Source of the DNA: Bacteroides intestinalis
GTDB lineage: Bacteria; Bacteroidota; Bacteroidia; Bacteroidales; Bacteroidaceae
DNA length: 64,000 bases
Assembly: GCF_003464595.1 (NCBI RefSeq)
Contig: NZ_QRZF01000022.1
Span: 1-64,000, forward strand
Direction of reading: 5' to 3'
The translations under genes were made by a program, and so were the position numbers. Numbering within the stretch: position 1 is the stretch's first letter; every line of letters begins with the position of its first letter. Of the stretch, positions 8,601 through 17,013 are shown one piece after another. A model generated the notes under the pieces. The model had not been told where the DNA came from. It saw only the letters and a list, made by a program, of their open reading frames with translations, and searched no databases.

Positions 8601-9548
8601 TTATAGACATGAGAAACTATCAATAACTCCTACAAATCGAAAATTATCATCTACCACAATAAGTGAATGAATATTATACTCTCTCATCATTTCGCCAGCA
8701 AGGCTCAATTTTGCATTTTCACTTATCGTTTTGGGGTTAGTACTCATAATTTCCTTTACTGTAAGATCAAAGAATCTATCTTGCTTATCATACATTGCTC
8801 TGCGAACATCACCATCAGTTACAACACCTGCTATCTTATTGTTATCGAGAGCAACAGCAATACCTTGTTTAGTCTTACTAATCTCAATGATAGTATCACT
8901 AATTTTCTGATCGGGATGAACAATAGGTAGATTTGTAGAAACCATAAAATCCTTAACCCTTGAAAGCAATCTTCTACCAAGTGAACCACCTGGATGAAAT
9001 TGCGCAAAGTCTGCCGCCTTGAAGTGGCGAACTTTTTCAAGAGCACATGCCAATGCATCACCCATTGCGAGTGTTGCGGTTGTAGATGATGTTGGAGCAA
9101 GGTTTAAAGCATCAGCTTCTCTATCGACATATACATTAAGATGGCATACAGAATATTGAGCAAGCAAAGAATTTGGATTGCCAGAAACTCCAATGATAGG
9201 AATATTACGATCAAGGAGCAGTGGTATGAATCTCAGTAACTCATCTGTCTGGCCAGAATAGCTGATAGCCATAACTACATCATCAGGCGTAAACACACCA
9301 AGGTCGCCATGATAAGCATCCAATGGGTTTACGAAAAAAGTTGGAGTACCGGTACTAGCCAATGTTGCTGCAATTTTCGCTCCTATATGGCCTGACTTTC
9401 CAACACCAGTAATCACAAATCTACCTTTACAATTATAAATTAAATCCACTGCCTTAGAGAAATCATCTGTAAGATTTGGAATCATGTCTAATATTGCCTT
9501 TGCCTCATCTTGGAAGCATTTAATGGCATACTTATTTGCGTCAATCAT
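8601..9548 (-). CDS. kdsD: Arabinose-5-phosphate isomerase (KdsD/KpsF type)
   Basis: Converts ribulose 5-phosphate to arabinose 5-phosphate, the first step to Kdo. The SIS domain (about 25-180) shows ITGVGKSGHIGAKIAATLASTG (two blocks around 46-67), SYSGQTDE and LAPTSSTT. The linker HPGGSLGRRLL is the family signature. Two CBS domains follow (about 205-315). At 315 residues it is slightly shorter than E. coli KdsD (328) and the last strand ends abruptly (GVIDSFSCL). It sits with kdsA and kdsC, as in capsule-type Kdo cassettes. Confidence 0.92.
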   Translation of the reverse strand: MIDANKYAIKCFQDEAKAILDMIPNLTDDFSKAVDLIYNCKGRFVITGVGKSGHIGAKIAATLASTGTPTFFVNPLDAYHGDLGVFTPDDVVMAISYSGQTDELLRFIPLLLDRNIPIIGVSGNPNSLLAQYSVCHLNVYVDREADALNLAPTSSTTATLAMGDALACALEKVRHFKAADFAQFHPGGSLGRRLLSRVKDFMVSTNLPIVHPDQKISDTIIEISKTKQGIAVALDNNKIAGVVTDGDVRRAMYDKQDRFFDLTVKEIMSTNPKTISENAKLSLAGEMMREYNIHSLIVVDDNFRFVGVIDSFSCL

Positions 9549-9598
9549 AAATATTCCTTTTATTTAACATCAACTATTTACAATTATGACAGTATTTT

Positions 9599-10069
9599 TT
9601 AAGCACCCAAAGATGTTAAATAATCAATACATTCACGTACTGCACCTTCTCCACCCTTTGCATTACAAACATAGTTTGCAACATCTTTAACTTTATGCAT
9701 TGCATCAGCAGGAGCTGCTGTAAAACCACAAAGGTTCATACAATCAATATCGTTAAGGTCATCACCAATATATGCTACTTCATTAAGAGAGATACCTTTT
9801 TCTGCACATACATCACGAAGTTTAAGAATCTTATTTTCTATTCCTTGGTGTATGTTTGTTATCTTGAGTTCCTTGCAACGATTTAGAACGATATCTGATT
9901 CTCTACCTGTGATAATAACAGGAAGAATGTCGAAATCAGCCAATCGAGCAATAGCATAACCATCCTTGATATTAAATGCTTTCATCATCTCACCTTGGTT
10001 TGACATGTAAATCTTACCATCTGTGAGAGTTCCATCCACATCCATCACCAGTATTTTGATCTTTTGCAT
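9599..10069 (-). CDS. kdsC: Kdo-8-phosphate phosphatase (KdsC-like, HAD family)
   Basis: Small HAD phosphatase that removes phosphate from Kdo 8-phosphate in the cytoplasm. The 156 residues carry motif I DVDGTLTDG (10-18), motif II in ITGRES (about 54-59) and motif III-IV GDDLNDIDCM. There is no cap domain, as in KdsC, which works as a tetramer. It lies 5 bp downstream of kdsA, which supports this substrate over other sugar phosphates. Confidence 0.88.
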   Translation of the reverse strand: MQKIKILVMDVDGTLTDGKIYMSNQGEMMKAFNIKDGYAIARLADFDILPVIITGRESDIVLNRCKELKITNIHQGIENKILKLRDVCAEKGISLNEVAYIGDDLNDIDCMNLCGFTAAPADAMHKVKDVANYVCNAKGGEGAVRECIDYLTSLGA

Positions 10070-10074
10070 ATCTA

Positions 10075-10833
10075 CTACAACAATGATACAATTACTTGTT
10101 CAAGGTCCTTCAAATAAAGCATATTAGGGCCATCGCTCTTTGCATGCTCAGGATCTGGGTGAGCTTCGAAGAAATACCCACAAGCACCAAATGCCTTTGC
10201 TGCCAAAGCCATTGATGGTACAAACTCACGGTTACCACCTGTACTACCACCATTTCCGCCTGGACGCTGAACAGAATGAGTACAATCCATAATGACAATA
10301 TCAGTATACTTCTTCATATCAGGAATATTACGGAAATCAACAACAAGATTATTATAACCGTAAATGTTACCACGTTCAGTAAGCCATACATTATCATTGC
10401 CAGTCTCTCTTACTTTCTGAACTGGAAATTGCATATCATCACCTGAAAGAAACTGAGCCTTCTTGACGTTTACCACCTTACCAGTTTTTGCAGCTGCGAC
10501 AAGGAGATCTGTTTGTCGACACAGAAATGCAGGTATCTGCAAAACATCAACTACTTCACCAGCAGGAGCCGCTTGGTAACTCTCATGAATATCAGTCAGA
10601 AGTTTTAGTCCATACTTCTCCTTGATATCATTGAGCATAGTTAAACCGACCTCCAATCCTGGTCCTCTATATGAAGAGATACTAGTACGATTAGCCTTGT
10701 CAAATGATGACTTGAAGATGATATCAATACCATATTTCTTATTTAATCTTACAATCTCTTGTGCAACAATATCAAGGCATTCTTCTGACTCTATAACACA
10801 AGGGCCTGCTATAAACATAGGTTTTACTTCCAT
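10075..10833 (-). CDS. kdsA: Kdo-8-phosphate synthase
   Basis: Condenses phosphoenolpyruvate with arabinose 5-phosphate. With the start at 10833 (MEVKPMFIAGPCVIES) the protein has 252 residues and begins at the conserved GPCVIES strand; a longer frame to 10887 adds 18 residues unlike the family. KSSFDKANR, RQTDLL and CTHSVQRP are family signatures. The chosen start overlaps the end of the GT2 gene by 10 bp. Together with kdsC and kdsD it gives the operon its own Kdo supply apart from the lipid A route. Confidence 0.92.
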   Translation of the reverse strand: MEVKPMFIAGPCVIESEECLDIVAQEIVRLNKKYGIDIIFKSSFDKANRTSISSYRGPGLEVGLTMLNDIKEKYGLKLLTDIHESYQAAPAGEVVDVLQIPAFLCRQTDLLVAAAKTGKVVNVKKAQFLSGDDMQFPVQKVRETGNDNVWLTERGNIYGYNNLVVDFRNIPDMKKYTDIVIMDCTHSVQRPGGNGGSTGGNREFVPSMALAAKAFGACGYFFEAHPDPEHAKSDGPNMLYLKDLEQVIVSLL

Positions 10834-11768
10834 TTTTTCTTTATGTTTTTGATGATAAGTGTTAACATTTCTGGATAATACCTCCAATATTTTGGATTAA
10901 GGCTTAAGCCTTTGTACAATCCGAAGAAAATTGCTCTATTATTTCTCCAACTTATTCCCTTATGATATTTAAAGTTGGTGTACTCGTCAAACTGATTGTA
11001 ACCTTCTACAACTTTTTGAATAATCTGCATTGCTTTCTTTTTGTCTTTACCACTGTTTGAATTCCACCCTCCTGACATAAATCGATAACACCCCATAACT
11101 TTATCAATATAAAATCCATTTCCGGTAGTGAGAGCGCACATAATGAGAGGCATATCACCATATGGGAATGAGGTGAGGACATCCTTTCTAAACTCTATAT
11201 ATTTGCTATATATTTCACGCCTCATGAAAAAGCTGCAAGTATGAAAACACCAATGTTGCCCTAAAAATTCTTCATCTACGACAGTTTTCATGGTTACTAT
11301 ACCCTGCTTTATTTTTGATTCTTCCCATGGTATTAAATTTCTTTTTGTAACACCATCTTCTTCTACTACTTGAACGCGATTAAAACATATGGAATATTCT
11401 GGATTAAGTTCCATCGCATCAAACTGTTCCTGCAATTTATTCGTATCAATCCAAAAATCATCACCCTCACAAATTGCTATATACTTACCTATACAGGCAT
11501 CTCTCATGAGTATGTCCAATGCCATATTTCCTTTTGACCACTGGTTTTCCTTCTCGTAAATCGGCTTAATAATATTGGGATATCGTTCTGAATACTCCCG
11601 AATAATCTCGACACTCTTATCTGTAGATACATCATCATGCACAATTGCTTCAAATCGAAAATTTGTTTTCTGCATTACTATACCATCAAGACATTTCCGC
11701 AGATAATGTTCATGATTAAAAACTAAGCACTGTATCGATACCATAACAGGTCTCATATCATTTTCCAT
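10824..11768 (-). CDS. GT2-family glycosyltransferase
   Basis: Inverting glycosyltransferase with a GT-A fold, expected to extend the CPS repeat unit at the inner membrane. It has VSIQCLVFNHEHYLRKCL near residue 9, HDDVSTDKSVEII around 45 (the first acidic motif) and AICEGDDFWI, the EGDD metal/nucleotide motif. The 314 residues are soluble with a basic C-terminus (NIKKKWK). Its donor sugar is not readable. A 119-bp AT-rich gap with no visible signal separates it from wzx. Confidence 0.85.
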   Translation of the reverse strand: MENDMRPVMVSIQCLVFNHEHYLRKCLDGIVMQKTNFRFEAIVHDDVSTDKSVEIIREYSERYPNIIKPIYEKENQWSKGNMALDILMRDACIGKYIAICEGDDFWIDTNKLQEQFDAMELNPEYSICFNRVQVVEEDGVTKRNLIPWEESKIKQGIVTMKTVVDEEFLGQHWCFHTCSFFMRREIYSKYIEFRKDVLTSFPYGDMPLIMCALTTGNGFYIDKVMGCYRFMSGGWNSNSGKDKKKAMQIIQKVVEGYNQFDEYTNFKYHKGISWRNNRAIFFGLYKGLSLNPKYWRYYPEMLTLIIKNIKKKWK

Positions 11769-11887
11769 CTGTTACAATAAATTTTAGTTGTTTATGCTTC
11801 CTTCTAAAACAGTATCTTTGAATAATATTGAACATACTTATCTTTTATAGATACATAAAACTACAAATAATAATTAATTGAAAACTA

Positions 11888-13342
11888 TCAAAACAGATTA
11901 CATTTTTTAATAGTAACAATAAAAATTCCTTTAATTTCTTTATATTCTGGAAGCTTACAAAATTCACAAATAAAATATCCAATAATTATTCCCGTTATTA
12001 CTTGAATTGGCAAAATAATCCAATAAGAAATTGGAATATATTTGAAAAAGAACACAGATAGAGCTATAATAAATGCAATACCATAAGAAGGAAGAATGTC
12101 TCTTAGCTGGTCAAACGATGTATATCCCAAATATTTGCCCGTATAATACGAATTCAAGAAAAAAGATATTATACATGTAATAATGAGAGCTATCAACATC
12201 ATATAAATATCAAACACACCAATCACTAAGGGGATAACACCATATATTTTTTTTATAATCTCAAGTTTAAGAAATAAATCACTCCTCCCTTGAATCTGTA
12301 ACATATTTAGATTGATTGCATGTATAGGATAAGTAGACATTGTTATACAAATGAATGGCAAATAAGATGCAGCTTCTCTCCATTGCGGTCCAATAAAACA
12401 ATAAATCAAAGGATCAGCAATAGCCCCCATAAATATCATACTTATAGAAGATACAAACATTGTCACTTTTATAACACGTCTATAAGCTTCTATCATTCTC
12501 TTTTTATTATCTTGGATTTCAGCAAGAGCAGGATAACTAACCCTTTGAACTATTGCAGTAATGTTAGAAGAAAAAATATTAGCATATTCCTTAGATCTTG
12601 AATACTGACCCAATGTTGATGGGCTATAGTACTTACCAACAACAACTTGATAAAGCTGATTCCATATATTATTTAATATACCACTTAGCATCAATTTTGA
12701 ACCAAAGCCCCACATATAGCTAAAGCTATTTTTATTAAACTTGAAACATGGTCGCCATTTATTCAGAATCCACAATATTATTGAATAAAACAGTGTTTGA
12801 GATAATTTCTGACCAACCAAGGACCATACACCAAATCCAATAAAAGCCATAATAACACCTATTATTCCACTAACTATAGCAGATATCAAAGAGGCTTTTG
12901 TTTTTGTTTTGAAATCAAGTCTCTTTGTTAATACTGTCACTTGTGTAATGGACAAAGCCTGAAAAATCAACATGACACCCATTGCACGTACCAAAAGGAT
13001 CAATTCTTCTCTGTCAAAAAAAACAGCTATTAGAGGAGAAGACAAAAAAAGGAGTAAATAGAGAACTAAACTTATAATCATATTTGTAATGAACATTGTA
13101 TTATAGTCATCGTACGATACTTCCTTCTTTCGAATTATTGCATTACTAAAGCCACTGTCTACAACGCCTGCTAATACCGTTGTAAATATTAAACAAATAC
13201 CTATCAGTCCATATTCAGCCGGTGTAAGTAAACGAGCAAGAACTAAACCAACTAAAAATGTTACGCCTTGACCCAAAAAAGCATCTGCGGCACTCCATCC
13301 GACCCCCTTAATAGTTTTATTTTTTAATGACTCTTCTACCAC
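11888..13342 (-). CDS. wzx: Wzx flippase (polysaccharide exporter, MOP superfamily)
   Basis: Flips the undecaprenyl-linked repeat unit across the inner membrane. The 484 residues form about 14 hydrophobic segments. The N-terminus GVGWSAADAFLGQGVTFLVG followed by LARLLTPAEYGLIG is typical of Polysacc_synt/WzxC-like exporters. Together with the Wzy-like gene it shows that the capsule is made by the Wzx/Wzy route rather than an ABC or synthase route. Confidence 0.9.
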   Translation of the reverse strand: MVEESLKNKTIKGVGWSAADAFLGQGVTFLVGLVLARLLTPAEYGLIGICLIFTTVLAGVVDSGFSNAIIRKKEVSYDDYNTMFITNMIISLVLYLLLFLSSPLIAVFFDREELILLVRAMGVMLIFQALSITQVTVLTKRLDFKTKTKASLISAIVSGIIGVIMAFIGFGVWSLVGQKLSQTLFYSIILWILNKWRPCFKFNKNSFSYMWGFGSKLMLSGILNNIWNQLYQVVVGKYYSPSTLGQYSRSKEYANIFSSNITAIVQRVSYPALAEIQDNKKRMIEAYRRVIKVTMFVSSISMIFMGAIADPLIYCFIGPQWREAASYLPFICITMSTYPIHAINLNMLQIQGRSDLFLKLEIIKKIYGVIPLVIGVFDIYMMLIALIITCIISFFLNSYYTGKYLGYTSFDQLRDILPSYGIAFIIALSVFFFKYIPISYWIILPIQVITGIIIGYFICEFCKLPEYKEIKGIFIVTIKKCNLF

Positions 13343-13350
13343 TTTTTATA

Positions 13351-13926
13351 TTACTCATGTCCAGGACAAATAATCTTGTCCATGGAATTGTTTTTAATTT
13401 TATCTAATGATTTTAATGCTTCTTGGGCGTTTCCATTCTGAAGTTTTGTGAATACCTTCTTCCCTGGAATATATGCATCTCCTGTAAATAACCATTCACC
13501 TATAGAATAGCACATGCATGACCAATCATGCCCAGGAGTTGCGAAAGCTCGTATTTCAGTATTGCCTATGTTTACCCTTACATCATCTTTAAGAACACAG
13601 ATTTTAGCTTTTGAACTAAGTATCATTTCATTCTCATGATAAGCAGACAAGTTGTCTGATGGACTATACAAAGATTTTGATCCGAACTCATTTGTATATA
13701 CTGGTACAGTTGGATGAAATGCCAACAACTCGTTCAAGCCATATATGTGATCATAATGCACATGAGTAAGCAAGATTGTCTTTAATTTGAATGGAGCAAT
13801 TATATCAAGTATTTCTTTGGTATCTCCTACATCTATTATTACGCAATCATTAATTACATCATCATATACAATATAACTTACCGACCTAAATACTGTATTG
13901 ACATGGGAGAAAAGATGTAACATCAA
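13351..13926 (-). CDS. Metallo-beta-lactamase-fold hydrolase
   Basis: Small glyoxalase-II-like hydrolase of 191 residues with the zinc motif THVHYDH (HxHxDH), a second metal histidine in TPGHDWSC, an aspartate in FTGDAYIPG and a final histidine in CPGHE at the very C-terminus. It is 4 bp downstream of the KAS III gene in the ACP cassette. I infer thioester hydrolysis, that is release or proofreading of an acyl-ACP or acyl-CoA. A general hydrolase role cannot be ruled out. Confidence 0.8.
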   Translation of the reverse strand: MMLHLFSHVNTVFRSVSYIVYDDVINDCVIIDVGDTKEILDIIAPFKLKTILLTHVHYDHIYGLNELLAFHPTVPVYTNEFGSKSLYSPSDNLSAYHENEMILSSKAKICVLKDDVRVNIGNTEIRAFATPGHDWSCMCYSIGEWLFTGDAYIPGKKVFTKLQNGNAQEALKSLDKIKNNSMDKIICPGHE

Positions 13927-13930
13927 GTTA

Positions 13931-14932
13931 CTATTCGCAATTTATCATAGTTGCACCCCAACTGAGACCGACTCCAAAGCCTGCAAGGAGCACTTTGCCA
14001 TGAAGTTTATTCTCCTTCTTTGCTTCAGCAATTGCAATAGGTACAGTAGAAGATACAGTATTGCCTACCTTCTCCATGAAGATATAGAATTTATCCTTAT
14101 CTATCATCATAAGCTTACGAAGGTAGTTAATCATATATTTGTTTGCCTGATGGAATATCCAAAGATCTACATCATCTTGAACCATATTCTCTTTAGCCAA
14201 GAGTCCCTCTACCATAGGTGGTACAACATCCGATGTAAAGTTGAATACTGCTCCGCCGTCCATGAAGAGATTATCATCCCACTGTATATTCCCGTTTTCA
14301 TCAATAGATTGATTTCCTGTCTTCTCCGGGTTACGAGAGCCTCCTGTATTGACAATCAGATTCTTTGCACCTGAACCATCTGTACCTAATACAAACTCGC
14401 CAATTTCTGCAAATCCTTCTGTCGAAATCAAAGAAGCGGTTGCTGCATCACCAAAGATTGTTTGGTTGCCTTTATCTTCTGGATGAATATACTTGGTATA
14501 AGTTTCTGCTGTTAGAAGCAATATATTATTTGCGATTCCACTTACTATTAAGCCCTTTGCAACAGCTAAGCCATATTCGTAACCAGAGCATCCAAGATTA
14601 AAATCAAAAGCGCCACATTTTTTGGATAAACCAAGGCGATCCTGCAAAATACAGGAACTGGATGGCAACTTATAATCTACACTCTGAGAACAAAGCAAAA
14701 GAAAGTCAACCTGTTCTTTTACCTTTGGATTCTCTGCAAATAACTTTTCTGCTGCTTTATACGCCATATCAGCTGCAGTTTCATTTTCAGCAGAAAGATG
14801 GCGCTCAGTGATACCAACTTTTTTTGCCACTTTCTCAGCCGACCACTCAAGAAATCTTTCCGATATCTGATCGTTTGTAAGTATCTGTTCAGGCAAATAG
14901 TAATTGATTGCCTTAATATATACTTTATTCAT
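13931..14932 (-). CDS. 3-oxoacyl-ACP synthase III-like (KAS III/FabH family)
   Basis: Condenses an acyl-CoA starter with malonyl-ACP. The complete Cys-His-Asn triad is present: C115 in NLGCSG, H261 in IFHQAN and N291 in VGNTVSS. I start at 14932 (MNKVYIKAINYYLPEQ); a longer frame to 14989 runs back over the SDR stop and is not conserved. The 333 residues are full length. Position between SDR/ACP and the hydrolase marks a capsule-dedicated acyl pathway. Housekeeping fatty acid synthesis is unlikely because sugar-modifying genes surround it. Confidence 0.9.
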   Translation of the reverse strand: MNKVYIKAINYYLPEQILTNDQISERFLEWSAEKVAKKVGITERHLSAENETAADMAYKAAEKLFAENPKVKEQVDFLLLCSQSVDYKLPSSSCILQDRLGLSKKCGAFDFNLGCSGYEYGLAVAKGLIVSGIANNILLLTAETYTKYIHPEDKGNQTIFGDAATASLISTEGFAEIGEFVLGTDGSGAKNLIVNTGGSRNPEKTGNQSIDENGNIQWDDNLFMDGGAVFNFTSDVVPPMVEGLLAKENMVQDDVDLWIFHQANKYMINYLRKLMMIDKDKFYIFMEKVGNTVSSTVPIAIAEAKKENKLHGKVLLAGFGVGLSWGATMINCE

Positions 14933-14937
14933 TATTT

Positions 14938-15684
14938 TCAATTTAGTGTATAACCTCCATCTATTAATAATGATGAGCCAGTCATCCATTTGGTAGCATC
15001 TGATAACAGGTAAATAGCAGCATATCCAACTTCTTCTGGTTTACCATACCGTTTCATTGGATATCTTGATTTATCTATTTCCAGTTGTTCTTCGCTTATC
15101 TCGCTATTATTAAGCAAGTTACTCTCTACCATTCCTGGGGTGATGGTATTAACCCTTATCTTTCGAGGAGCAAGTTCCAATGCTATAGCTTTCGTAAAGC
15201 CCTCAAGCGCTCCTTTTGTAGCTCCATAAATTGAGCCACCAAGATAGCCACATCTTACACCAGAGATAGAAGATATCATAACGATAGAAGCTTCTTTTTC
15301 TAGTTTCTTGCCCTGTACGAGTGACCTAATTAGTCTAATAGAAGAGAATGCATTTGTTTGAAACAACCTCTCAAGATCACTCTCATCTGCAAATTTCAAA
15401 ACTTTTGTTTCAACGATACCTGCACAACTAACAATACCATTCAATTTTGGAAGGCTAGCAACCAAATTCTCTATTGCATCATTGTTGCTTAAATCAGCAA
15501 TAACCATCAGATGATTATTACCCTCCAAGCTATCCAAAGTCTGTTTCAGTCTTTCTTCGTTACGCGCAGTAATAATACAATTGGCACCAACAGCAGCACA
15601 TTGCTGTGCCACTGCTTTGCCAATGCCAGACGATGCTCCTGTAATGAGTATTGTTTTGCCTGTTAAGCTAAATATATTCTGCAT
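14938..15684 (-). CDS. SDR-family reductase (FabG-like 3-oxoacyl-ACP reductase)
   Basis: Classical 248-residue SDR with TGASSGIG (15-22), the NAG-position stretch CAGIV, catalytic Ser in SSISG, YGATK (Tyr-x3-Lys) and a C-terminal GSSLLIDGGY typical of FabG. Expected reaction: NAD(P)H reduction of a 3-ketoacyl-ACP to 3-hydroxyacyl-ACP. Its ATG shares a base with the ACP stop and its end is 5 bp from the KAS III start, so the three are co-translated. Confidence 0.88.
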   Translation of the reverse strand: MQNIFSLTGKTILITGASSGIGKAVAQQCAAVGANCIITARNEERLKQTLDSLEGNNHLMVIADLSNNDAIENLVASLPKLNGIVSCAGIVETKVLKFADESDLERLFQTNAFSSIRLIRSLVQGKKLEKEASIVMISSISGVRCGYLGGSIYGATKGALEGFTKAIALELAPRKIRVNTITPGMVESNLLNNSEISEEQLEIDKSRYPMKRYGKPEEVGYAAIYLLSDATKWMTGSSLLIDGGYTLN

Positions 15685-15917
15685 TAAAGCTTAGATGCTA
15701 CCAAATCATACAAGCTCTGAATTGTATCAGTAGCTTTGATTTCAGAATTAGTCAACTTAATGCCATACTTCTTGTCAATCATGTTGAGAATAGCAAGACC
15801 AGTAAGGCTACTCCATTCCTCAAGACTCTCACGATAGTCTGTTTCAGGCTTGAACTCCTCAAGTTCTGTTTCATCAAACTGATCGGCGAAATCCTTAATG
15901 AACTCATTAATTTCCAT
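15684..15917 (-). CDS. Acyl carrier protein, dedicated to the CPS operon
   Basis: A 77-residue acidic protein with ACP fold features: helix-loop, then EEWSSLTGLAILNMID, where the phosphopantetheine Ser sits in SSL instead of the usual DSL. The C-terminal helix (IQSLYDLVASKL) also fits. The changed attachment motif suggests a specialised ACP, as found in sugar-modifying clusters, and it may need a particular phosphopantetheinyl transferase. The next gene overlaps its stop by one base. Confidence 0.85.
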   Translation of the reverse strand: MEINEFIKDFADQFDETELEEFKPETDYRESLEEWSSLTGLAILNMIDKKYGIKLTNSEIKATDTIQSLYDLVASKL

Positions 15918-15949
15918 AAATCTTATTTTTTTATTTGTGAATAATTATA

Positions 15950-16414
15950 TTAATTGAAATAATACAAGAATACGATTGAACCTTCCAAAACAGGTTTTTC
16001 TTGACCTTCTATTTCAAAGGTACATTGGATATTAGTCTTACAGATATTTCCGAGGTCTTTTGCTGATTTCAATGTTGCAACCATTCGCAACTTGCTATCA
16101 ACCAACACTACTGATTTATAAACCATTTTTTCGATGCTGTAATTCACCAAATACTTGAGATTTCTAACCTCTAGTATTTCATCCAAAAGACAAGGAAGAA
16201 GAGATAACGTTAGATAACCATGAGCGATAGTAGTTTGATATGGACTATTTGTCTTCGCTTTATCTGCATCAACATGAATCCACTGATGGTCATGAGTTGC
16301 ATCAGCAAACTGATTAATCATATTCTGATCTACAAGCAGCCAACTTGACTCACCTAATTTTTCTCCAGATAATTGAAGAAAATCCTCGATCGTATTGATT
16401 ATTACTTTGACCAT
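15950..16414 (-). CDS. MaoC-like (R)-specific enoyl hydratase / hot-dog fold protein
   Basis: Hot-dog protein with the hydratase-2 motif: FADATHDHQWIH (catalytic Asp and His) followed by TIAHGYLTLSL. Start taken at 16414 (MVKVIINTIEDF), giving 154 residues; the upstream 13 codons overlap the previous gene's end and are not family-like. It would interconvert 3-hydroxyacyl and enoyl thioesters. In this cassette it may set the chirality or unsaturation of the acyl group. Confidence 0.85.
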   Translation of the reverse strand: MVKVIINTIEDFLQLSGEKLGESSWLLVDQNMINQFADATHDHQWIHVDADKAKTNSPYQTTIAHGYLTLSLLPCLLDEILEVRNLKYLVNYSIEKMVYKSVVLVDSKLRMVATLKSAKDLGNICKTNIQCTFEIEGQEKPVLEGSIVFLYYFN

Positions 16415-16418
16415 AATT

Positions 16419-17009
16419 TTAGAAATGCTTTGTCCAATCCATTGCGTCAACAATAATTTTTCGCTCTTCTGATGGCTTTTCTCTCGTTCCCACCAACTTT
16501 ACAGGGTTGCCAAAATATATACCCCATGGTTTAAGGTTGCGGTTGACTAGTGAATTTGCACCAACAACTGCACCTTCGCCAATTGTTACACCTGGCATAA
16601 TTGTAGAATTAGCACCTATATATGCATCATCATGAATTGTTACATCGCCATATCGCGTCATGCGAGTGTCACCTGGAAGCTTCTCTATTGCATAATAGCC
16701 ATCAAGCTCATAGGTCGAAGTTAAGACTTTCGATCCAGGTCCAATAAAGACTCTATCACCAATATATGTGTTAGCGCCACCTTCAATTAAACAATGCCAT
16801 GTAACAAGACTGTATTTTCCAATTTTTAGAGACTTACCTGCATCAATAAAAGCAAAGTCGAACAAACGGCAATGGTCATCAATCTCTGCATTTTGTGGAT
16901 GAATCATCTTGAACATAGGATATATTGAAACACCCTCGCCAACATATTTTATTTTATCTCTAAGATTATCACCCATTAAATCAAAACTCATATTCTTGTC
17001 TTTTTCCAT
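16419..17009 (-). CDS. Left-handed beta-helix (hexapeptide repeat) acyltransferase
   Basis: Of 196 residues, the middle and C-terminal part shows hexapeptide repeats with aliphatic residues at i positions (for example DVTIHDDAYIGANSTI and IGEGAVVGANSLVNR), and H-W-C around residue 75 near the trimer active site. Such enzymes N- or O-acylate nucleotide-sugars. It lies between the sugar-forming genes and the ACP cassette, so it is the best candidate for moving the acyl group from ACP to the amino sugar. Simple acetylation from acetyl-CoA is the alternative. The start could also be at 16991. Confidence 0.85.
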   Translation of the reverse strand: MEKDKNMSFDLMGDNLRDKIKYVGEGVSIYPMFKMIHPQNAEIDDHCRLFDFAFIDAGKSLKIGKYSLVTWHCLIEGGANTYIGDRVFIGPGSKVLTSTYELDGYYAIEKLPGDTRMTRYGDVTIHDDAYIGANSTIMPGVTIGEGAVVGANSLVNRNLKPWGIYFGNPVKLVGTREKPSEERKIIVDAMDWTKHF

Positions 17010-17013
17010 AACT

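Noticed and set aside
8601..8640. Frameshift at the C-terminus of kdsD.
   Set aside because: The ending GVIDSFSCL is short, but no clear continuation was found in the other frames, so I leave the gene as intact.
13351..16414. ACP/KAS III/SDR/MaoC as a small polyketide or aryl-polyene cluster.
   Set aside because: There is no chain-length factor, KAS II pair, ammonia lyase or acyltransferase/exporter set, and all neighbours are sugar genes; a short acyl for sugar modification fits better.
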